In this document: positions 8,571 through 18,139 of the stretch, piece by piece
Layout: every line of letters starts with the position of its first letter
How positions within the stretch are numbered: position 1 is the stretch's first letter
Source: Sphingomonas japonica
Lineage (GTDB): Bacteria > Pseudomonadota > Alphaproteobacteria > Sphingomonadales > Sphingomonadaceae
Reading direction: 5' to 3'
Length of the DNA stretch: 64,000 bases
NCBI RefSeq assembly: GCF_006346325.1
Contig: NZ_VDYR01000002.1
Location: 124,001-188,000 of the forward strand
Notes under the pieces: model-generated
Seen by the model: the letters and a program-made list of their open reading frames with translations, nothing else
Databases searched by the model: none
What the model was told of the DNA's origin: nothing
Made by a program: the position numbers and the translations under genes

Positions 8571-10355
8571 CTATTCGGAACGGATCTTCGGGGGTTGCGG
8601 CGGCACGAAGCTGATGATCTCGTCATTCTCCGCAGGCGTCGGCTTGTTGGCGTCGGTGAAGAGATCGAGCCCGCCGCCGGCGCGCTTGACCGCGATCGGC
8701 TCGCCGCCGTCGGGAAGCCGCGCGCGATAGTCGGCAAAGCCGAACTGGTCGGTGAGGCGGGTGCGCCCGAATCCCCAGCCGTCGGCGATTCGGCGCTGCA
8801 GATCGTCGACCGTCGCCGCGCTTTCGAGCAGGATCGGCGCGCGCCCTCCTCCGCGCTGGGCCGGCGCGGTCTGCGCCATCTTCTCATAGCCCATTTCGGG
8901 GCCGAGATCGGCGCAGACCAGGGCGTTGTAGGAATCATTGTCGCTGGCGGCGAGCAGCAGCTGGAACTGGCCAAGGTCAAGATCGTCGGCGGTGACTTCG
9001 TCGAGCACTTCGCCGCGATAGGTGGTCAGGTCCGCGCGCCGCGCCGCGCGCAACGCGAAGGTCGAGGTGTCGGCAATCGTCACTGGATAACCGAGATGCT
9101 TGAGATAGGCGCCGAACGCGGTGGTCCAGTCGTTGGCGCCGACGATCAGCACGCCTTCGCCCTTGCCGAGATCGATGCCGAGCCGCCGCGCGACCCAGCC
9201 AGCGGAAAAGCCGTGCGCGAAGATCGTCACCGCGACCACGGCGAAGCTCAAGGGGACGAGCGCGCCGGCTTCGGCAAAGCCCGCTTCGGTCAGGCGGAAC
9301 GCGAACAGGCCGAGGATCGCGATCGCGACGATGCCGCGCGGCGCGATCCAGGCGATGAACAGCCGCTCGCGCCACGGCATCGCGGTGAACAACAGGCTGG
9401 AAAGTACGGTCAGCGGGCGCACCACGAACAGCAGGAGCAGCAGAAACAGGACGAATTCAATCCGGAACGCGCTAATCGTTTCCCAGTCGAGCGTCGCCGA
9501 CAGAATGATGAACACCCCCGACACGAGCAGGACGGCAAGGTCCTCCTTAAAACGGTGTAGCGCGCGGCTGGTGTGGATCGGCTTGTTGGCCATCACCACG
9601 CCCATGATCGTGACGGTGATAAGGCCGGTTTCATGCTTGATGAGGTCGGCCAGCACGAAGCCGGCGATCACCGTGACCAGCAGTACCGGTGCCTTGAGAT
9701 ACTCAGGGACCAAGCCGCGCGGGAACAGCCAGGTGATCGCGTAGCCGAGCGCGACCCCGATCAGCGCGGCGAGCGCCGACGCCGCGCCGACTTCGGCGGC
9801 GATCGCACCGACATCGACCGAGCTGCCTTCATAGGTGACATAGCTGAGGATGCCGACCGCGAGCAGCGCGCCGATCGGGTCGTTGACGATCCCTTCCCAT
9901 TTGAGCGTGTCCGACACCCGGCGCGGGACGCGCAGCGTGCGCAGCATCGGCCCGATCACGGTCGGGCCGGTGACGACGAGTACTCCGCCGAGCAGCAACG
10001 CGACGTCCCACGACAGCCCGGCGCCGTAATAGGCGGCAAGCGTGCCCAAGGCCCAGCCGATTGGCACGCCCAGCACGACCAGCCGCAGCACCGGCCATCC
10101 GGCATGGCGCAGCTCGCGGAAATTGAGGCTGAGGCCGCCTTCGAACAGGATCACCGCGACCGCCAGCTTGATGATCGGTTCCTGCAGAACGCCCAGGTCG
10201 CGATCGGGGACGATGATTCCGGTCACCGGCCCGGCGAGGATACCCGCGATCAGCATCAGCGCGATCGCCGGGCGGCCGGTGCGCCACGCCAGCCACTGCG
10301 CGCCGATGCCAAGGATGCCGATCAGCGCGAATTTGACGAGCAGCGAGTCGATCAT
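8571..10355 (-). CDS. cation:proton antiporter with C-terminal RCK-like NAD-binding domain
   Basis: CPA1/NhaP-type membrane exchanger of 594 residues. About the first 385 residues form a dozen hydrophobic helices, including the family motifs LFEGGLSLNF, GPTVIGPMLRTLRVP, EGIVNDPIGALLAV and WIAPRGIVAIA. The soluble tail begins with a Rossmann-like GVLIVGANDWTTAF segment, resembling TrkA-N/RCK regulatory domains, so nucleotide or redox control of Na+ or K+ for H+ exchange is likely. The open frame extends upstream, but ATG 10355 removes a non-conserved leader that would overlap the divergent VOC gene. The transported ion cannot be read from sequence. Confidence 0.85.
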   Translation of the reverse strand: MIDSLLVKFALIGILGIGAQWLAWRTGRPAIALMLIAGILAGPVTGIIVPDRDLGVLQEPIIKLAVAVILFEGGLSLNFRELRHAGWPVLRLVVLGVPIGWALGTLAAYYGAGLSWDVALLLGGVLVVTGPTVIGPMLRTLRVPRRVSDTLKWEGIVNDPIGALLAVGILSYVTYEGSSVDVGAIAAEVGAASALAALIGVALGYAITWLFPRGLVPEYLKAPVLLVTVIAGFVLADLIKHETGLITVTIMGVVMANKPIHTSRALHRFKEDLAVLLVSGVFIILSATLDWETISAFRIEFVLFLLLLLFVVRPLTVLSSLLFTAMPWRERLFIAWIAPRGIVAIAILGLFAFRLTEAGFAEAGALVPLSFAVVAVTIFAHGFSAGWVARRLGIDLGKGEGVLIVGANDWTTAFGAYLKHLGYPVTIADTSTFALRAARRADLTTYRGEVLDEVTADDLDLGQFQLLLAASDNDSYNALVCADLGPEMGYEKMAQTAPAQRGGGRAPILLESAATVDDLQRRIADGWGFGRTRLTDQFGFADYRARLPDGGEPIAVKRAGGGLDLFTDANKPTPAENDEIISFVPPQPPKIRSE

Positions 10356-10412
10356 TCGGTAAGTCCGGCGGATGGTGTAGGGTGGCTCGGCGACATGGTG
10401 AAAGGCACTAGC

Positions 10413-10796
10413 ATGGCGGTATTGGGTATCGGGGGGATTTTCTTTCGCGCAGCCGATCCCGACGCGCTTTCGGCATGGTATCGCGAGCATCTGGGCGTCG
10501 GCGCGGGCTGCAATGCCGAGGGGACCGGCGATCCCAGCGAATGGTTCTGGAAGGTGCAGGGCGGCCCGGTGGTATTCGCGCCGTTCAAGGCGGACAGCGA
10601 CTATTTCGCCGCCGACAAGGCCTATATGCTCAACCTGCGCGTCGACGATTTGGACGGGATGCTCGAGCAGTTGAACGCGAGTGGCATCGCGATCGAGACG
10701 CGCGACGAATGGGATTCACCCGAAACCGGTCGCTTCGCGCGCATCCACGATCCCGAAGGCAACGCCATCGAATTGTGGGAGATGCCGCCGCAATAA
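10413..10796 (+). CDS. VOC family (glyoxalase/bleomycin-resistance fold) protein
   Basis: Protein of 127 residues with the beta-alpha-beta-beta-beta VOC fold: GIGGIFFRAADPDALSAWYREHLGV at the N-terminus and HDPEGNAIELWEMP at the C-terminus, the usual metal-ligand region. The substrate is unknown. I chose ATG 10413 because GAAAGG (10400-10405) lies seven bases upstream; ATG 10395 is the alternative and would add six residues. It is divergent from the antiporter and converges with the MipA/OmpV gene. Confidence 0.82.
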   Translation: MAVLGIGGIFFRAADPDALSAWYREHLGVGAGCNAEGTGDPSEWFWKVQGGPVVFAPFKADSDYFAADKAYMLNLRVDDLDGMLEQLNASGIAIETRDEWDSPETGRFARIHDPEGNAIELWEMPPQ

Positions 10797-10811
10797 GCTA
10801 GGCGAGTGCGA

Positions 10812-11615
10812 TCACCGGCCGCCAAAGCTGTAGGTAAGCGCCACCCCGCCCGAAAGCTGGTCGCGGCTGCCATAGTCGCGCACCAGCGGCGAGCGGCCGG
10901 CATCGGCGATGAGCCGGTCATACTTGGCATAGCCGGAGACGCCCCAGCGCGGGGTCAGCTGGCGCAGCACGCCGATATTGGCGCCAACCGCCTGAACGCC
11001 GCCGTCCGGATCATAGGCGGCGACGCCGGTGGCCGTGGCGACATCGGGCGTGACGCCGAAATAGGCGCGCTGATAGCGCCGATCGGTGAGCGTCAGCCGC
11101 GGCCCCGCCGCGACCAGCCATTTGTCGCCATCGCGCAGGATATAGTCGGCGCCGATATTGGCGATCCATCCCTTATGCCCGCCAAGCCCCTTGCGGACCT
11201 CGCCGCGCAGGCGCAGCGCCGGAAGCAACTGATATTGGGCAAAGCCGCCGACTTCGACGGTGAAGCCGACCTCGGGCACGGCGACGTCGATCTCGCCGGT
11301 GCTGCGTTCGCCTTCGAAGCCGATCGCCGGGCCGACTGCGAAACCGCCGCGGTTCCACACCGGGAAGCCGGCACTTTCATCGGGCGCCTCGAACGCGAAC
11401 ACGTCGTCGCCGCGCGCCCGTGATACGTCGATGAACGGGCGCAGCGAAACGCCCGATGCGCCGGGATAGCTCGGTACCAGCTGCGGACCCAATCCGACGC
11501 GCCAGCGCAGTGGTTCGTCGGGCACCGTATCCTGGGCCTGCACCGCGGCCGGGGCGACCAGGAGCGCGAGGGCCAGGGCGGGGAGCACCAGCGCGCTCCG
11601 ATGCGGCGCGTTCAC
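10812..11615 (-). CDS. MipA/OmpV family outer-membrane protein
   Basis: Outer-membrane beta-barrel of 267 residues. A Sec signal peptide is visible (hydrophobic LVLPALALALLVAPAAVQAQ, cleavage expected after AQA). The mature part shows alternating strands, the family's GLGPQLVPSYPGA opening and a C-terminal GGVALTYSFGGR ending in an aromatic-rich strand. Members act as porin-like or murein-scaffold proteins; the specific role here is unknown. The start codon is GTG. It lies 13 nt downstream of infC on the same strand and could receive read-through from it. Confidence 0.82.
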   Translation of the reverse strand: MNAPHRSALVLPALALALLVAPAAVQAQDTVPDEPLRWRVGLGPQLVPSYPGASGVSLRPFIDVSRARGDDVFAFEAPDESAGFPVWNRGGFAVGPAIGFEGERSTGEIDVAVPEVGFTVEVGGFAQYQLLPALRLRGEVRKGLGGHKGWIANIGADYILRDGDKWLVAAGPRLTLTDRRYQRAYFGVTPDVATATGVAAYDPDGGVQAVGANIGVLRQLTPRWGVSGYAKYDRLIADAGRSPLVRDYGSRDQLSGGVALTYSFGGR

Positions 11616-11628
11616 CGACGCCCGCCGG

Positions 11629-12177
11629 TCATTGCTGTTTGGGTGCCAATACCATCAGCATCTGGCGGCCCTCCATGCGAGGATAGGCCTCAACCTTGCC
11701 GTCCTCGGCAGTGTCGGCCTGGACCCGCTGGAGCAAAGCCATGCCAAGCTGGCCGTGGCTCAACTCGCGGCCGCGGAAGCGCAGCGTGATCTTGACCTTG
11801 TCGCCTTCGCCCAGAAAGTCGTGAACCTTCTTCATCTTCGTATCATAGTCATGATCGTCGATGTTCGGACGCATCTTGATCTCCTTGATCTCCTGCGTCT
11901 TCTGGCTCTTGCGGGCGATATTGGCCTTTTTCTGGGCCTCGTATTTGAACTTGCCGACATCGAGGAACTTGGCGACGGGGGGGTCGGCGTTCGGCGACAC
12001 CTCGACCAGGTCGAGCCCGACCTCGGCAGCCTGCTCGATCGCCTCGCGCGTGAACATGACGCCCAGATTCTCGCCCTCGTGATCGATCACGCGGACCTTG
12101 GGCGACTGGATGAACTCGTTGAAGCGGGGGCCGTTCATCGGCGGTGGCGCCTGCGGGCGCCGCATCGGGGGTCGTAT
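11629..12177 (-). CDS. infC: translation initiation factor IF-3, apparent ATA start
   Basis: IF-3 checks start-codon and initiator-tRNA pairing on the 30S subunit. The 182-residue product shows the N-domain ([30 protein letters not shown]), the lysine-rich linker ([22 protein letters not shown]) and the C-domain ([15 protein letters not shown]). The best start is ATA at 12177-12175, because a perfect AGGAG lies eight bases upstream; the upstream in-frame GTG 12204 would place that AGGAG inside the gene, and ATG 12165 is 20 nt from it. Rare AUU/AUA starts in infC are known to underlie autoregulation by IF-3. Confidence 0.95.
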   Translation of the reverse strand: MRPPMRRPQAPPPMNGPRFNEFIQSPKVRVIDHEGENLGVMFTREAIEQAAEVGLDLVEVSPNADPPVAKFLDVGKFKYEAQKKANIARKSQKTQEIKEIKMRPNIDDHDYDTKMKKVHDFLGEGDKVKITLRFRGRELSHGQLGMALLQRVQADTAEDGKVEAYPRMEGRQMLMVLAPKQQ

Positions 12178-12185
12178 AGTGCTAT

Positions 12186-12190
12186 CTCCT
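12186..12190 (-). promoter_or_regulatory. Shine-Dalgarno of infC, fixes the rare start codon
   Basis: AGGAG on the minus strand followed by eight bases and then ATA. Its perfect match and ideal spacing are the reason for calling ATA as the initiation codon of infC. Confidence 0.7.
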
Positions 12191-12194
12191 AGGA

Positions 12195-12210
12195 ACGTTG
12201 ACACGTCAAC
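12195..12210. repeat. short palindrome just upstream of infC
   Basis: GTTGAC and GTCAAC arms (12197-12202, 12205-12210) separated by two bases, immediately upstream of the infC ribosome site. It could be an operator or a small leader structure. The rest of the 189-nt thrS-infC gap shows no recognisable gene; a 30-odd-codon open frame following thrS on the minus strand has no homology I recognise. Confidence 0.3.
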
Positions 12211-12366
12211 ATAGGGGCAAATGCGTCATCTTGAAAGGCGCGAAGCGCGCCCGGCGCGCTTTCGCTCAATGGAGCGTGTCGAGCCGGATCGAAAGATCGG
12301 GAAGCAGCAGCGGCGCGACCGTGTCGTGTGCCGCGTTCGGTAGTATCAGTCTCGTCCGCGGATGCC

Positions 12367-14367
12367 CTAGCACAGATCCGGCGGCGTCGCCTCCTTGGTC
12401 AGCATCGCGATCGCGTCGTCGAGCGGCATCACCTGCTGCCCCTGGCTGCCCAGGGTGCGGATCGCGACGGTGGCCTCCTCGGCCTCGCGCTTGCCGATCA
12501 CGAGCAGATACGGGACCTTGGCGAGGCTGTGCTCGCGCACCTTGTAGTTGATCTTCTCGTTGCGCAGGTCGGGCTCGACGCGGATGCCCGCGGCCTTGAG
12601 CTTGTCGACCGCTTCGCCCGCATAGCCGTCGGCGTCGGACACGATCGTCGCCACCACCGCCTGCACCGGCGCCAGCCAGACCGGCAGCTTGCCGGCGAAA
12701 TGCTCGATCAGGATGCCGATGAAGCGCTCGTAGCTGCCAAAGATCGCGCGGTGGAGCATGATCGGGCGGTGGCGTTCGCCATCCTCGCCGACATAGCTGG
12801 CGTCGAGGCGGTCGGGCAGCACTCGGTCCGACTGGATGGTGCCGACCTGCCACGTGCGTCCGATCGCGTCAGTCAGATGCCATTCGAGCTTGGGTGCATA
12901 AAAGGCCCCTTCGCCGGGCAGCTCTTCCCAACCATACTCCTCGGTAGCGAGCCCCGCCGCGACCACGGCGTCGCGCAGCTCGTTCTCGGACAGATCCCAC
13001 ATCTCCTCGCTGCCGAAGCGCTTGTCGGGGCGCAGCGCGAGCTTGATCGCGTAGGTGAAGCCGAAATCCTTGTAGATGCGGTCGGCGAGCGCGCAGAAAT
13101 TGCGCACTTCCTCGACGATCTGGTCCTCGCGGCAAAAGATATGGGCGTCGTCCTGGGTGAACTGGCGCACGCGCATCAAACCGTGCAGCGCACCGTGCGG
13201 CTCGTTGCGATGGCAGCAGCCATTTTCATAGAGGCGGAGCGGCAAGTCGCGATACGACTTGATCCCCTGGCGAAAGATCAGGACGTGCGCCGGGCAGTTC
13301 ATCGGCTTCAATGCCATCCAGTCGGCGTCGTCGCTGACGATCGGACCTTCGTCCTCGGTATTGGGAACCTCGTCGGGGATGACGAACATGTTTTCGCGAT
13401 ACTTGCCCCAATGCCCCGACTGCTCCCACTGGCGCGCGTCCATCAGCTGCGGCGTCTTGACCTCGCGATAGCCGGCACCATCGATCGCGCGGCGCATATA
13501 CGCCTCCAGCTCGCGCCAGATGATGTAGCCATTGGGGTGCCAGAAGACGCTGCCATGCGCCTCGGCCTGGAGGTGGAACAGGTCCATTTCCTGCCCGAGC
13601 TTGCGATGATCGCGCTTGGCCGCTTCCTCGAGCCGCATCAGATGCGCGTCGAGCTGCTTCTTGTTGAGCCAGCCGGTGCCGTAGATGCGGCTGAGCATCG
13701 CGTTGTTCTGGTCGCCACGCCAATAGGCGCCCGACACGCGCGTCAGCTTGAACGCTGCCGGATCGAGCCGCCCGGTCGAGGGCATGTGCGGCCCGCGGCA
13801 CATGTCGAGCCATTCGCCCTGGCGGTAGATGGTCAGTTCCTCGCCGCTATCCTCCTTGGCGGAAAGTTCGGCGGCCCATTCCGCCTTGAACGTCTCGCCC
13901 TGTGCATTCCAGCGCTCGATGAGCTGCTGGCGGCTCCAGACCTCGCGCTGGAACGGCTCGTCGCGCGCGATGATGCGGCGCATCTCCTCCTCGATCGCGG
14001 GCAGGTCGTCCTCGGTGAACGGCCGGTCTTTTGGCGCGAAGTCGTAGTAGAAGCCGTCTTCGGTCGCTGGGCCGAAGGTGATCTGCGTACCCGGGAAAAG
14101 GTGCTGGACCGCTTCGGCCATGACGTGTGCGAGATCGTGGCGCACCAGCTCGAGCGCGTCCGCTTCGTCGCGCGCGGTGATCAGCGCGAGCCGTGCATCG
14201 CCGTCGAACGCGCGCGTCAGGTCGCGGACTTCGCCGTCGACCCGCGCCGCGATCGCCGCCTTGGCAAGGCCGGGACCGATCGCCGCGGCGACGTCCGCGG
14301 GCGTAGTTCCCGGCGCTACCTCGCGGACGGAGCCGTCGGGCAGCGTGATTCGGAACAGTGCGGACAC
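12367..14367 (-). CDS. thrS: threonyl-tRNA synthetase
   Basis: Class II synthetase charging tRNA-Thr, 666 residues. Visible parts: TGS domain ([18 protein letters not shown]), the editing domain with [17 protein letters not shown], the catalytic core with the zinc ligands in MNCPAHVL and QDDAHIF, and the anticodon-binding domain at the C-terminus. Start is GTG 14367, with GAAAGG upstream and the usual [12 protein letters not shown] beginning; the open frame continues far upstream but that extension is not conserved. infC lies downstream on the same strand, the familiar thrS-infC order. Confidence 0.96.
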   Translation of the reverse strand: MSALFRITLPDGSVREVAPGTTPADVAAAIGPGLAKAAIAARVDGEVRDLTRAFDGDARLALITARDEADALELVRHDLAHVMAEAVQHLFPGTQITFGPATEDGFYYDFAPKDRPFTEDDLPAIEEEMRRIIARDEPFQREVWSRQQLIERWNAQGETFKAEWAAELSAKEDSGEELTIYRQGEWLDMCRGPHMPSTGRLDPAAFKLTRVSGAYWRGDQNNAMLSRIYGTGWLNKKQLDAHLMRLEEAAKRDHRKLGQEMDLFHLQAEAHGSVFWHPNGYIIWRELEAYMRRAIDGAGYREVKTPQLMDARQWEQSGHWGKYRENMFVIPDEVPNTEDEGPIVSDDADWMALKPMNCPAHVLIFRQGIKSYRDLPLRLYENGCCHRNEPHGALHGLMRVRQFTQDDAHIFCREDQIVEEVRNFCALADRIYKDFGFTYAIKLALRPDKRFGSEEMWDLSENELRDAVVAAGLATEEYGWEELPGEGAFYAPKLEWHLTDAIGRTWQVGTIQSDRVLPDRLDASYVGEDGERHRPIMLHRAIFGSYERFIGILIEHFAGKLPVWLAPVQAVVATIVSDADGYAGEAVDKLKAAGIRVEPDLRNEKINYKVREHSLAKVPYLLVIGKREAEEATVAIRTLGSQGQQVMPLDDAIAMLTKEATPPDLC

Positions 14368-14455
14368 GGGAAATCGCCTTTCGTTGCGGATGCGCGAGGC
14401 GCGGCTTATGCCGTCACACGGCGCGGCTAGGCAAGTCGTTGCGGGGGAACGGGCG

Positions 14456-15160
14456 ATGATGATGACCGTGATCGTGGTGGCGGTCGTGTCGGGCGCATTG
14501 CTCGCGGGGGCGGCATGGGGGCTGTATGGATCGCTCTCGACCCGAACCGAGGGGTTTCTGGTAGCGCTCGCCGGCGGGTCGCTGATCGCATCGCTGGTCA
14601 CCGAGCTGGTCGAACCGTCGATCGAGCGCTCGTCGCTCGGCGTCGCCATGGCGGGCATCGCGGGCGGGGCGGTCGTGTTCACCCTGCTCGACAGCTGGAT
14701 CGAGCGCAGCTGGGGCAGCGAGTCTGGCGGCGGGCTGCTCGCGGCGATCACGCTCGACGGAATTCCCGAGAACCTCGCGCTGGGGGTCGCGTTGATCGGC
14801 GCGGGCATGCCGCAAATCGCGGCGCTGGCCGGATCGATCCTGCTGTCCAATCTGCCCGAAGCGGCAGGCGGCGCGCGCGACATGGCCAGGGACGGCAGAG
14901 GCAAGGGCAAGGTGTTCGCGCTGTGGGGCGCCACCGCGGCGCTGCTGTCGGCAGCGGCGATCCTGGGCAATCTGCTGCTGGCGGGCGTGTCCGAACACTG
15001 GCTGGCGGCGATCCGCTGCTTTGCAGCGGGTGCGGTGGTGGCGAGCCTGGCGATCGAGGTGTTTCCCAAGGCGTACAAGGACGACCACCAGATGGCGGGG
15101 ATCGCCACCGCGCTCGGGCTGGTACTGGCCTTCGTGCTCGGCGATCTCGGGGGCGGCTGA
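14456..15160 (+). CDS. ZIP-like metal permease
   Basis: Integral membrane protein of 234 residues with about seven or eight hydrophobic segments. The motif [16 protein letters not shown] (near residue 100) corresponds to the metal-binding HNxPEG helix of ZIP transporters, with D replacing the usual H, and [13 protein letters not shown] matches the next conserved helix. Divalent-metal transport is inferred; specificity cannot be read. Three consecutive ATG codons make the exact start uncertain by one or two codons. It is divergent from thrS. Confidence 0.75.
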   Translation: MMMTVIVVAVVSGALLAGAAWGLYGSLSTRTEGFLVALAGGSLIASLVTELVEPSIERSSLGVAMAGIAGGAVVFTLLDSWIERSWGSESGGGLLAAITLDGIPENLALGVALIGAGMPQIAALAGSILLSNLPEAAGGARDMARDGRGKGKVFALWGATAALLSAAAILGNLLLAGVSEHWLAAIRCFAAGAVVASLAIEVFPKAYKDDHQMAGIATALGLVLAFVLGDLGGG

Positions 15161-15166
15161 GCCGGG

Positions 15167-16003
15167 TCAGGCGATGCCGAACGGCACCACCATGTTGCCC
15201 GCGCCGTGCCCGATCGCCGCACGGCCCAGATACGGCACGCCGAGCGCGTCGCACCAGCGCCGCACGATGAATTCGGGCGTCTCGCCGAACGGGGGATCAT
15301 TCTCGACGACATCGCTGACCATGCCGAGCCGGACTCCGGCAATCCCCTTAAGCTGCGTCGCGTTACCGAGCTGGAACAGCATCCGGTCGATGCGATAGAG
15401 CGGTTCGGACACGTCCTCGATCATCAGCACATGGTCGGTCAGGTCGGGCAGCCAGGGCGTGCCGATCATGCTGGTCAGGATCGCCAGGTTGAACGCCGCC
15501 GCCGGGCGCCGCTCGCCCCCGGCGTCGAGGCTGGGTTCGAGCACGCGGCAGTCCTTGTTCACCAGCCAGGCGAGCGCGCGCCCGATCGACGCGCCCTGAT
15601 CGGCGCGGCCGATCTCGAGCGGCATCGGACCGTGCACCGTGTGCCCGATGCGGCGGGCATAAAGCGCGCCGAGCAGGAAGCCCATGTCCGAATAGCCGAG
15701 ATAGGTCTTGGTGCGGGCGGCGGGGCCGAGCTGCGGCATCACGCGATCGAGGATGCGGTTCGAGCCATAGCCGCCACGCGCGAACCAGATCGCGTCGATA
15801 CCGGGATCGTTGGCATAGTTGAGGAATGCTTCGGCGCGTACCGCGTCCGAGCCGGCGAAATGGCCTTCGCTAGCGAAGCATTGCCGATGGACCGCGATCT
15901 CGACCTCGGGCGTAAACAGCGCCGCCAGCGCCTGGACGCGATCGGCCTGGACCTGCGTGATCGGGCGGGCGGGGGCGACGATGCCGATCTTCACTGCTGC
16001 CAT
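15167..16003 (-). CDS. LD-carboxypeptidase (peptidase family S66, LdcA/MccF type)
   Basis: Serine peptidase of 278 residues that removes the terminal D-alanine from murein tetrapeptides in the cytoplasm. The nucleophile is Ser105 in LGYSDMG; the other triad members expected for S66 are seen in [15 protein letters not shown] (Glu) and [13 protein letters not shown] (His). ATG 16003 gives the standard [14 protein letters not shown] start. It is divergent, across 49 nt, from an Mpl-like ligase, the enzyme that would use the tripeptide released by this one, which supports a recycling role. Confidence 0.9.
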   Translation of the reverse strand: MAAVKIGIVAPARPITQVQADRVQALAALFTPEVEIAVHRQCFASEGHFAGSDAVRAEAFLNYANDPGIDAIWFARGGYGSNRILDRVMPQLGPAARTKTYLGYSDMGFLLGALYARRIGHTVHGPMPLEIGRADQGASIGRALAWLVNKDCRVLEPSLDAGGERRPAAAFNLAILTSMIGTPWLPDLTDHVLMIEDVSEPLYRIDRMLFQLGNATQLKGIAGVRLGMVSDVVENDPPFGETPEFIVRRWCDALGVPYLGRAAIGHGAGNMVVPFGIA

Positions 16004-16052
16004 CCCATTCCAAAGCCTTGCCCCAACTCTCCCCGCCCGATAGCGCGAGGCG

Positions 16053-17447
16053 ATGCAGCACGGCAAATCCTACTTCTTCGTCGGCATCGGTGGGTCGGGC
16101 ATGATGCCGCTGGCGATGATCCTTGCCGGACGCGGCGCGACCGTCGCCGGGTCCGACCGCGCGCTCGATCAGGCGAGGCTTCCCGCCAAGTTCGACGACC
16201 TGGCGGCCCGCGGCGTGGAGCTGTTCGCGCAGGACGGCAGCGGGATCACGTCGCCCGACCAGATCGTCGTCGCGTCGGCGGCGATCGAGGCGAGCGTGCC
16301 CGACATGATCGCTGCCGAGCGGGTCGGCGCGGTGCGCACGACGCGCGCCGAATTGCTCAGCAGCCTGTTCAACCAGTCGCCGCGCCCGATCGGCGTCGCG
16401 GGCACGTCGGGCAAATCGACCGTGACCGGCATGATCGGGTGGATATTGCATGCTGCCCGACGCGACCCGACGGTGATGAACGGCGCGGTGATGACCAATT
16501 TTGCGCATGCCGATGCACCGTTCGCCAGCGCGCTGGTCGGCGGCGGCGACGATTTCGTCAGTGAGGTCGACGAAAGCGACGGATCGATTGTGCTGTATCG
16601 TCCGCACATCGCGGTGCTCAACAATGTCAGCCTCGACCACAAGTCGCTCGCCGAGCTGCGGCAGCTGTTCGGCGATTTCTCGGCCAAGGCGCAGACCACG
16701 ATCGTCAATATCGGCGATCCCGAAGCGGCGGCGCTGGCGGCATCGCTCGATCCGGTGCGGTTGGTGACGGTTGCGGTCGAGGGCGATGCCGATCTGATGG
16801 CGTGCGACCTCGAGCCCGAACCGTTCGCGATCGGCTTTACTCTGGTCGCGGGGGACGAGCGAAACGCCGTGCGGCTGGCGGTGCCGGGGCGGCACAATGT
16901 CGCGAATGCGCTGGCGGCAATCGCGGCGGCGCGCGCGGCAGGAGTGCCGCTGGCGCAAGCGGCGGCGGCGATCGAGGGGTTCACCGGGCTCAAGCGCCGA
17001 TTCGAACTGGTCGGCAGCGCGCGCGGCGTGTCGGTGATCGACGATTTCGGGCATAACCCCGAAAAGATCGCGGCAACGATCGACACGTTGCAGGCGTTTC
17101 CCGGGCGTCTGCTGCTGCTGTTCCAGCCGCACGGATATGGGCCGTTGAAGGTGATGCGGCGCGAGCTGGTGGCGATGTTCGCGCGGCGGCTGCGCGAGGG
17201 CGACCTGCTCGTCCTGCCCGATCCGGTCTATCAGGGCGGCACCACCGACCGCTCGGTGACCAGCGCCGACATCGTCGCCGACCTGACCGCACAAGGCGCC
17301 CCCGCGCGCCACGTCCCCGACCGCACCGCCGCCGCCGCGCATCTGGTGAGCGCCGCCGCGCCCGGCGACCGCATCGTGGTGATGGGCGCGCGCGACGATA
17401 CACTGGGACTGCTGGCGCGCGAAATGATGGAGATGCTGGGCAGATAG
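16053..17447 (+). CDS. mpl: Mur ligase, probably UDP-MurNAc:L-Ala-gamma-D-Glu-mDAP ligase (Mpl-like)
   Basis: ATP-dependent ligase of 464 residues. It has the N-terminal nucleotide fold [15 protein letters not shown], the P-loop GTSGKST at 117-123, the central-domain [11 protein letters not shown] and [14 protein letters not shown], and the C-terminal [14 protein letters not shown]. These fit MurC and Mpl equally well. The divergent LD-carboxypeptidase neighbour and the absence of other mur/fts genes argue for Mpl, which reattaches recycled tripeptide to UDP-MurNAc. The MurC alternative remains open. Confidence 0.78.
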   Translation: MQHGKSYFFVGIGGSGMMPLAMILAGRGATVAGSDRALDQARLPAKFDDLAARGVELFAQDGSGITSPDQIVVASAAIEASVPDMIAAERVGAVRTTRAELLSSLFNQSPRPIGVAGTSGKSTVTGMIGWILHAARRDPTVMNGAVMTNFAHADAPFASALVGGGDDFVSEVDESDGSIVLYRPHIAVLNNVSLDHKSLAELRQLFGDFSAKAQTTIVNIGDPEAAALAASLDPVRLVTVAVEGDADLMACDLEPEPFAIGFTLVAGDERNAVRLAVPGRHNVANALAAIAAARAAGVPLAQAAAAIEGFTGLKRRFELVGSARGVSVIDDFGHNPEKIAATIDTLQAFPGRLLLLFQPHGYGPLKVMRRELVAMFARRLREGDLLVLPDPVYQGGTTDRSVTSADIVADLTAQGAPARHVPDRTAAAAHLVSAAAPGDRIVVMGARDDTLGLLAREMMEMLGR

Positions 17448-17450
17448 GCC

Positions 17451-17502
17451 TGGAAAGCAGCCTTGACATGGAAAGTAGGCTTGTCGTAAAGCAAACTTGT
17501 CA
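17451..17502. promoter_or_regulatory. three tandem operator-like repeats before the membrane protein/XRE pair
   Basis: Three direct copies of AAAG-N4-CTTGWC at 17454, 17472 and 17488 (18- and 16-nt spacing). Each copy is also an imperfect palindrome (GTAAAG facing CTTGAC/CTTGTC). The array ends 18 nt before the GTG start and is the natural operator for the XRE regulator encoded by the second gene. TTGACA at 17463-17468 lies inside copy 1 and could be a -35 box, with a poor -10. Confidence 0.55.
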
Positions 17503-17519
17503 TTGCAAGGAGCCGATCC

Positions 17520-17933
17520 GTGTCGCCCAAAGAAGCAAATCGCCGCTACCTTCGCCGCTTCTTTCCGAGCATGGGCGTCTATGTGGTGTTGCTGCTGGGA
17601 TCGAACCGGATCCAGCATTGGTATCAGCCGACCGGCGCGGCGCTGTTTGCGCTTGCCATTCTCCCGGCGCTTCCAATTCTGGCGGTGATCTGGGCGCTCG
17701 GGATGGCGGTGATCGAGCAACCCGACGAGTATATCCGCCTGAAGCTCGTCAAATCGATGCTGATCGGCACCGCCATATTGCTGGCTGTCACCACCGTGTG
17801 GAGTTTCTTGGAGGACGCCGGGGTCGTGCCGCCCAAGCCGATCCATCTTGCCTTTCCATTGTGGTGCGCTGGCATGTTCCTGGGTCAGTGCTTCATCTGG
17901 ATGCAGGAACGCGCCGCCGGAACCGGCGAATGA
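17520..17933 (+). CDS. small integral membrane protein of unknown function
   Basis: Protein of 137 residues with about four hydrophobic segments (near 15-32, 40-65, 82-100, 112-130) and no recognised catalytic motif. Start is GTG, preceded by AAGGAG. It overlaps the following XRE regulator by 4 nt (ATGA), so the two are made together. This arrangement, a multi-spanning protein of unknown function with a small Cro-like regulator, recurs in bacteria; its role is unknown. The operator repeats in front suggest the pair is self-regulated. Confidence 0.75.
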   Translation: MSPKEANRRYLRRFFPSMGVYVVLLLGSNRIQHWYQPTGAALFALAILPALPILAVIWALGMAVIEQPDEYIRLKLVKSMLIGTAILLAVTTVWSFLEDAGVVPPKPIHLAFPLWCAGMFLGQCFIWMQERAAGTGE

Positions 17934-18139
17934 ACAATCATCTGCGCAGCCTGCGCGCCGAGCGAGGGTGGAGCCAGCAGGCGCTCGCCGACCTGCTCGA
18001 GGTGTCGCGGCAAAGCGTCAATGCGATCGAGACCGGGCGCTACGATCCCTCGCTGCCGCTGGCGTTCAAGATCGCCGACCTGTTCGCGCTTCCGATCGAA
18101 GCCATCTTCGTCAATCCATCGCAGGAGCCGTCCGCATGA
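17930..18139 (+). CDS. small XRE/Cro-type helix-turn-helix regulator
   Basis: A 69-residue protein that is almost entirely an HTH_3 domain: RGWSQQALADLLEVSRQSVNAIETGRYDPSL is the two-helix motif with the conserved Q and NAIE/G. It resembles the YozG-type regulators that are coupled to a membrane protein. The start overlaps the upstream stop, and the downstream hydrolase start overlaps its own stop, so three genes form one transcript. It probably binds the triple repeat at 17451-17502. Confidence 0.85.
   Translation: MNNHLRSLRAERGWSQQALADLLEVSRQSVNAIETGRYDPSLPLAFKIADLFALPIEAIFVNPSQEPSA

Noticed and set aside
12260..12374. Short minus-strand frame after thrS
   Set aside because: About 35 codons, overlapping the thrS stop, with no recognisable family or ribosome site; not supported as a gene.
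14368..15342. Long upstream extension of the thrS frame
   Set aside because: It lies antisense to the ZIP-like permease and is not part of any threonyl-tRNA synthetase; GTG 14367 with its ribosome site is the credible start.
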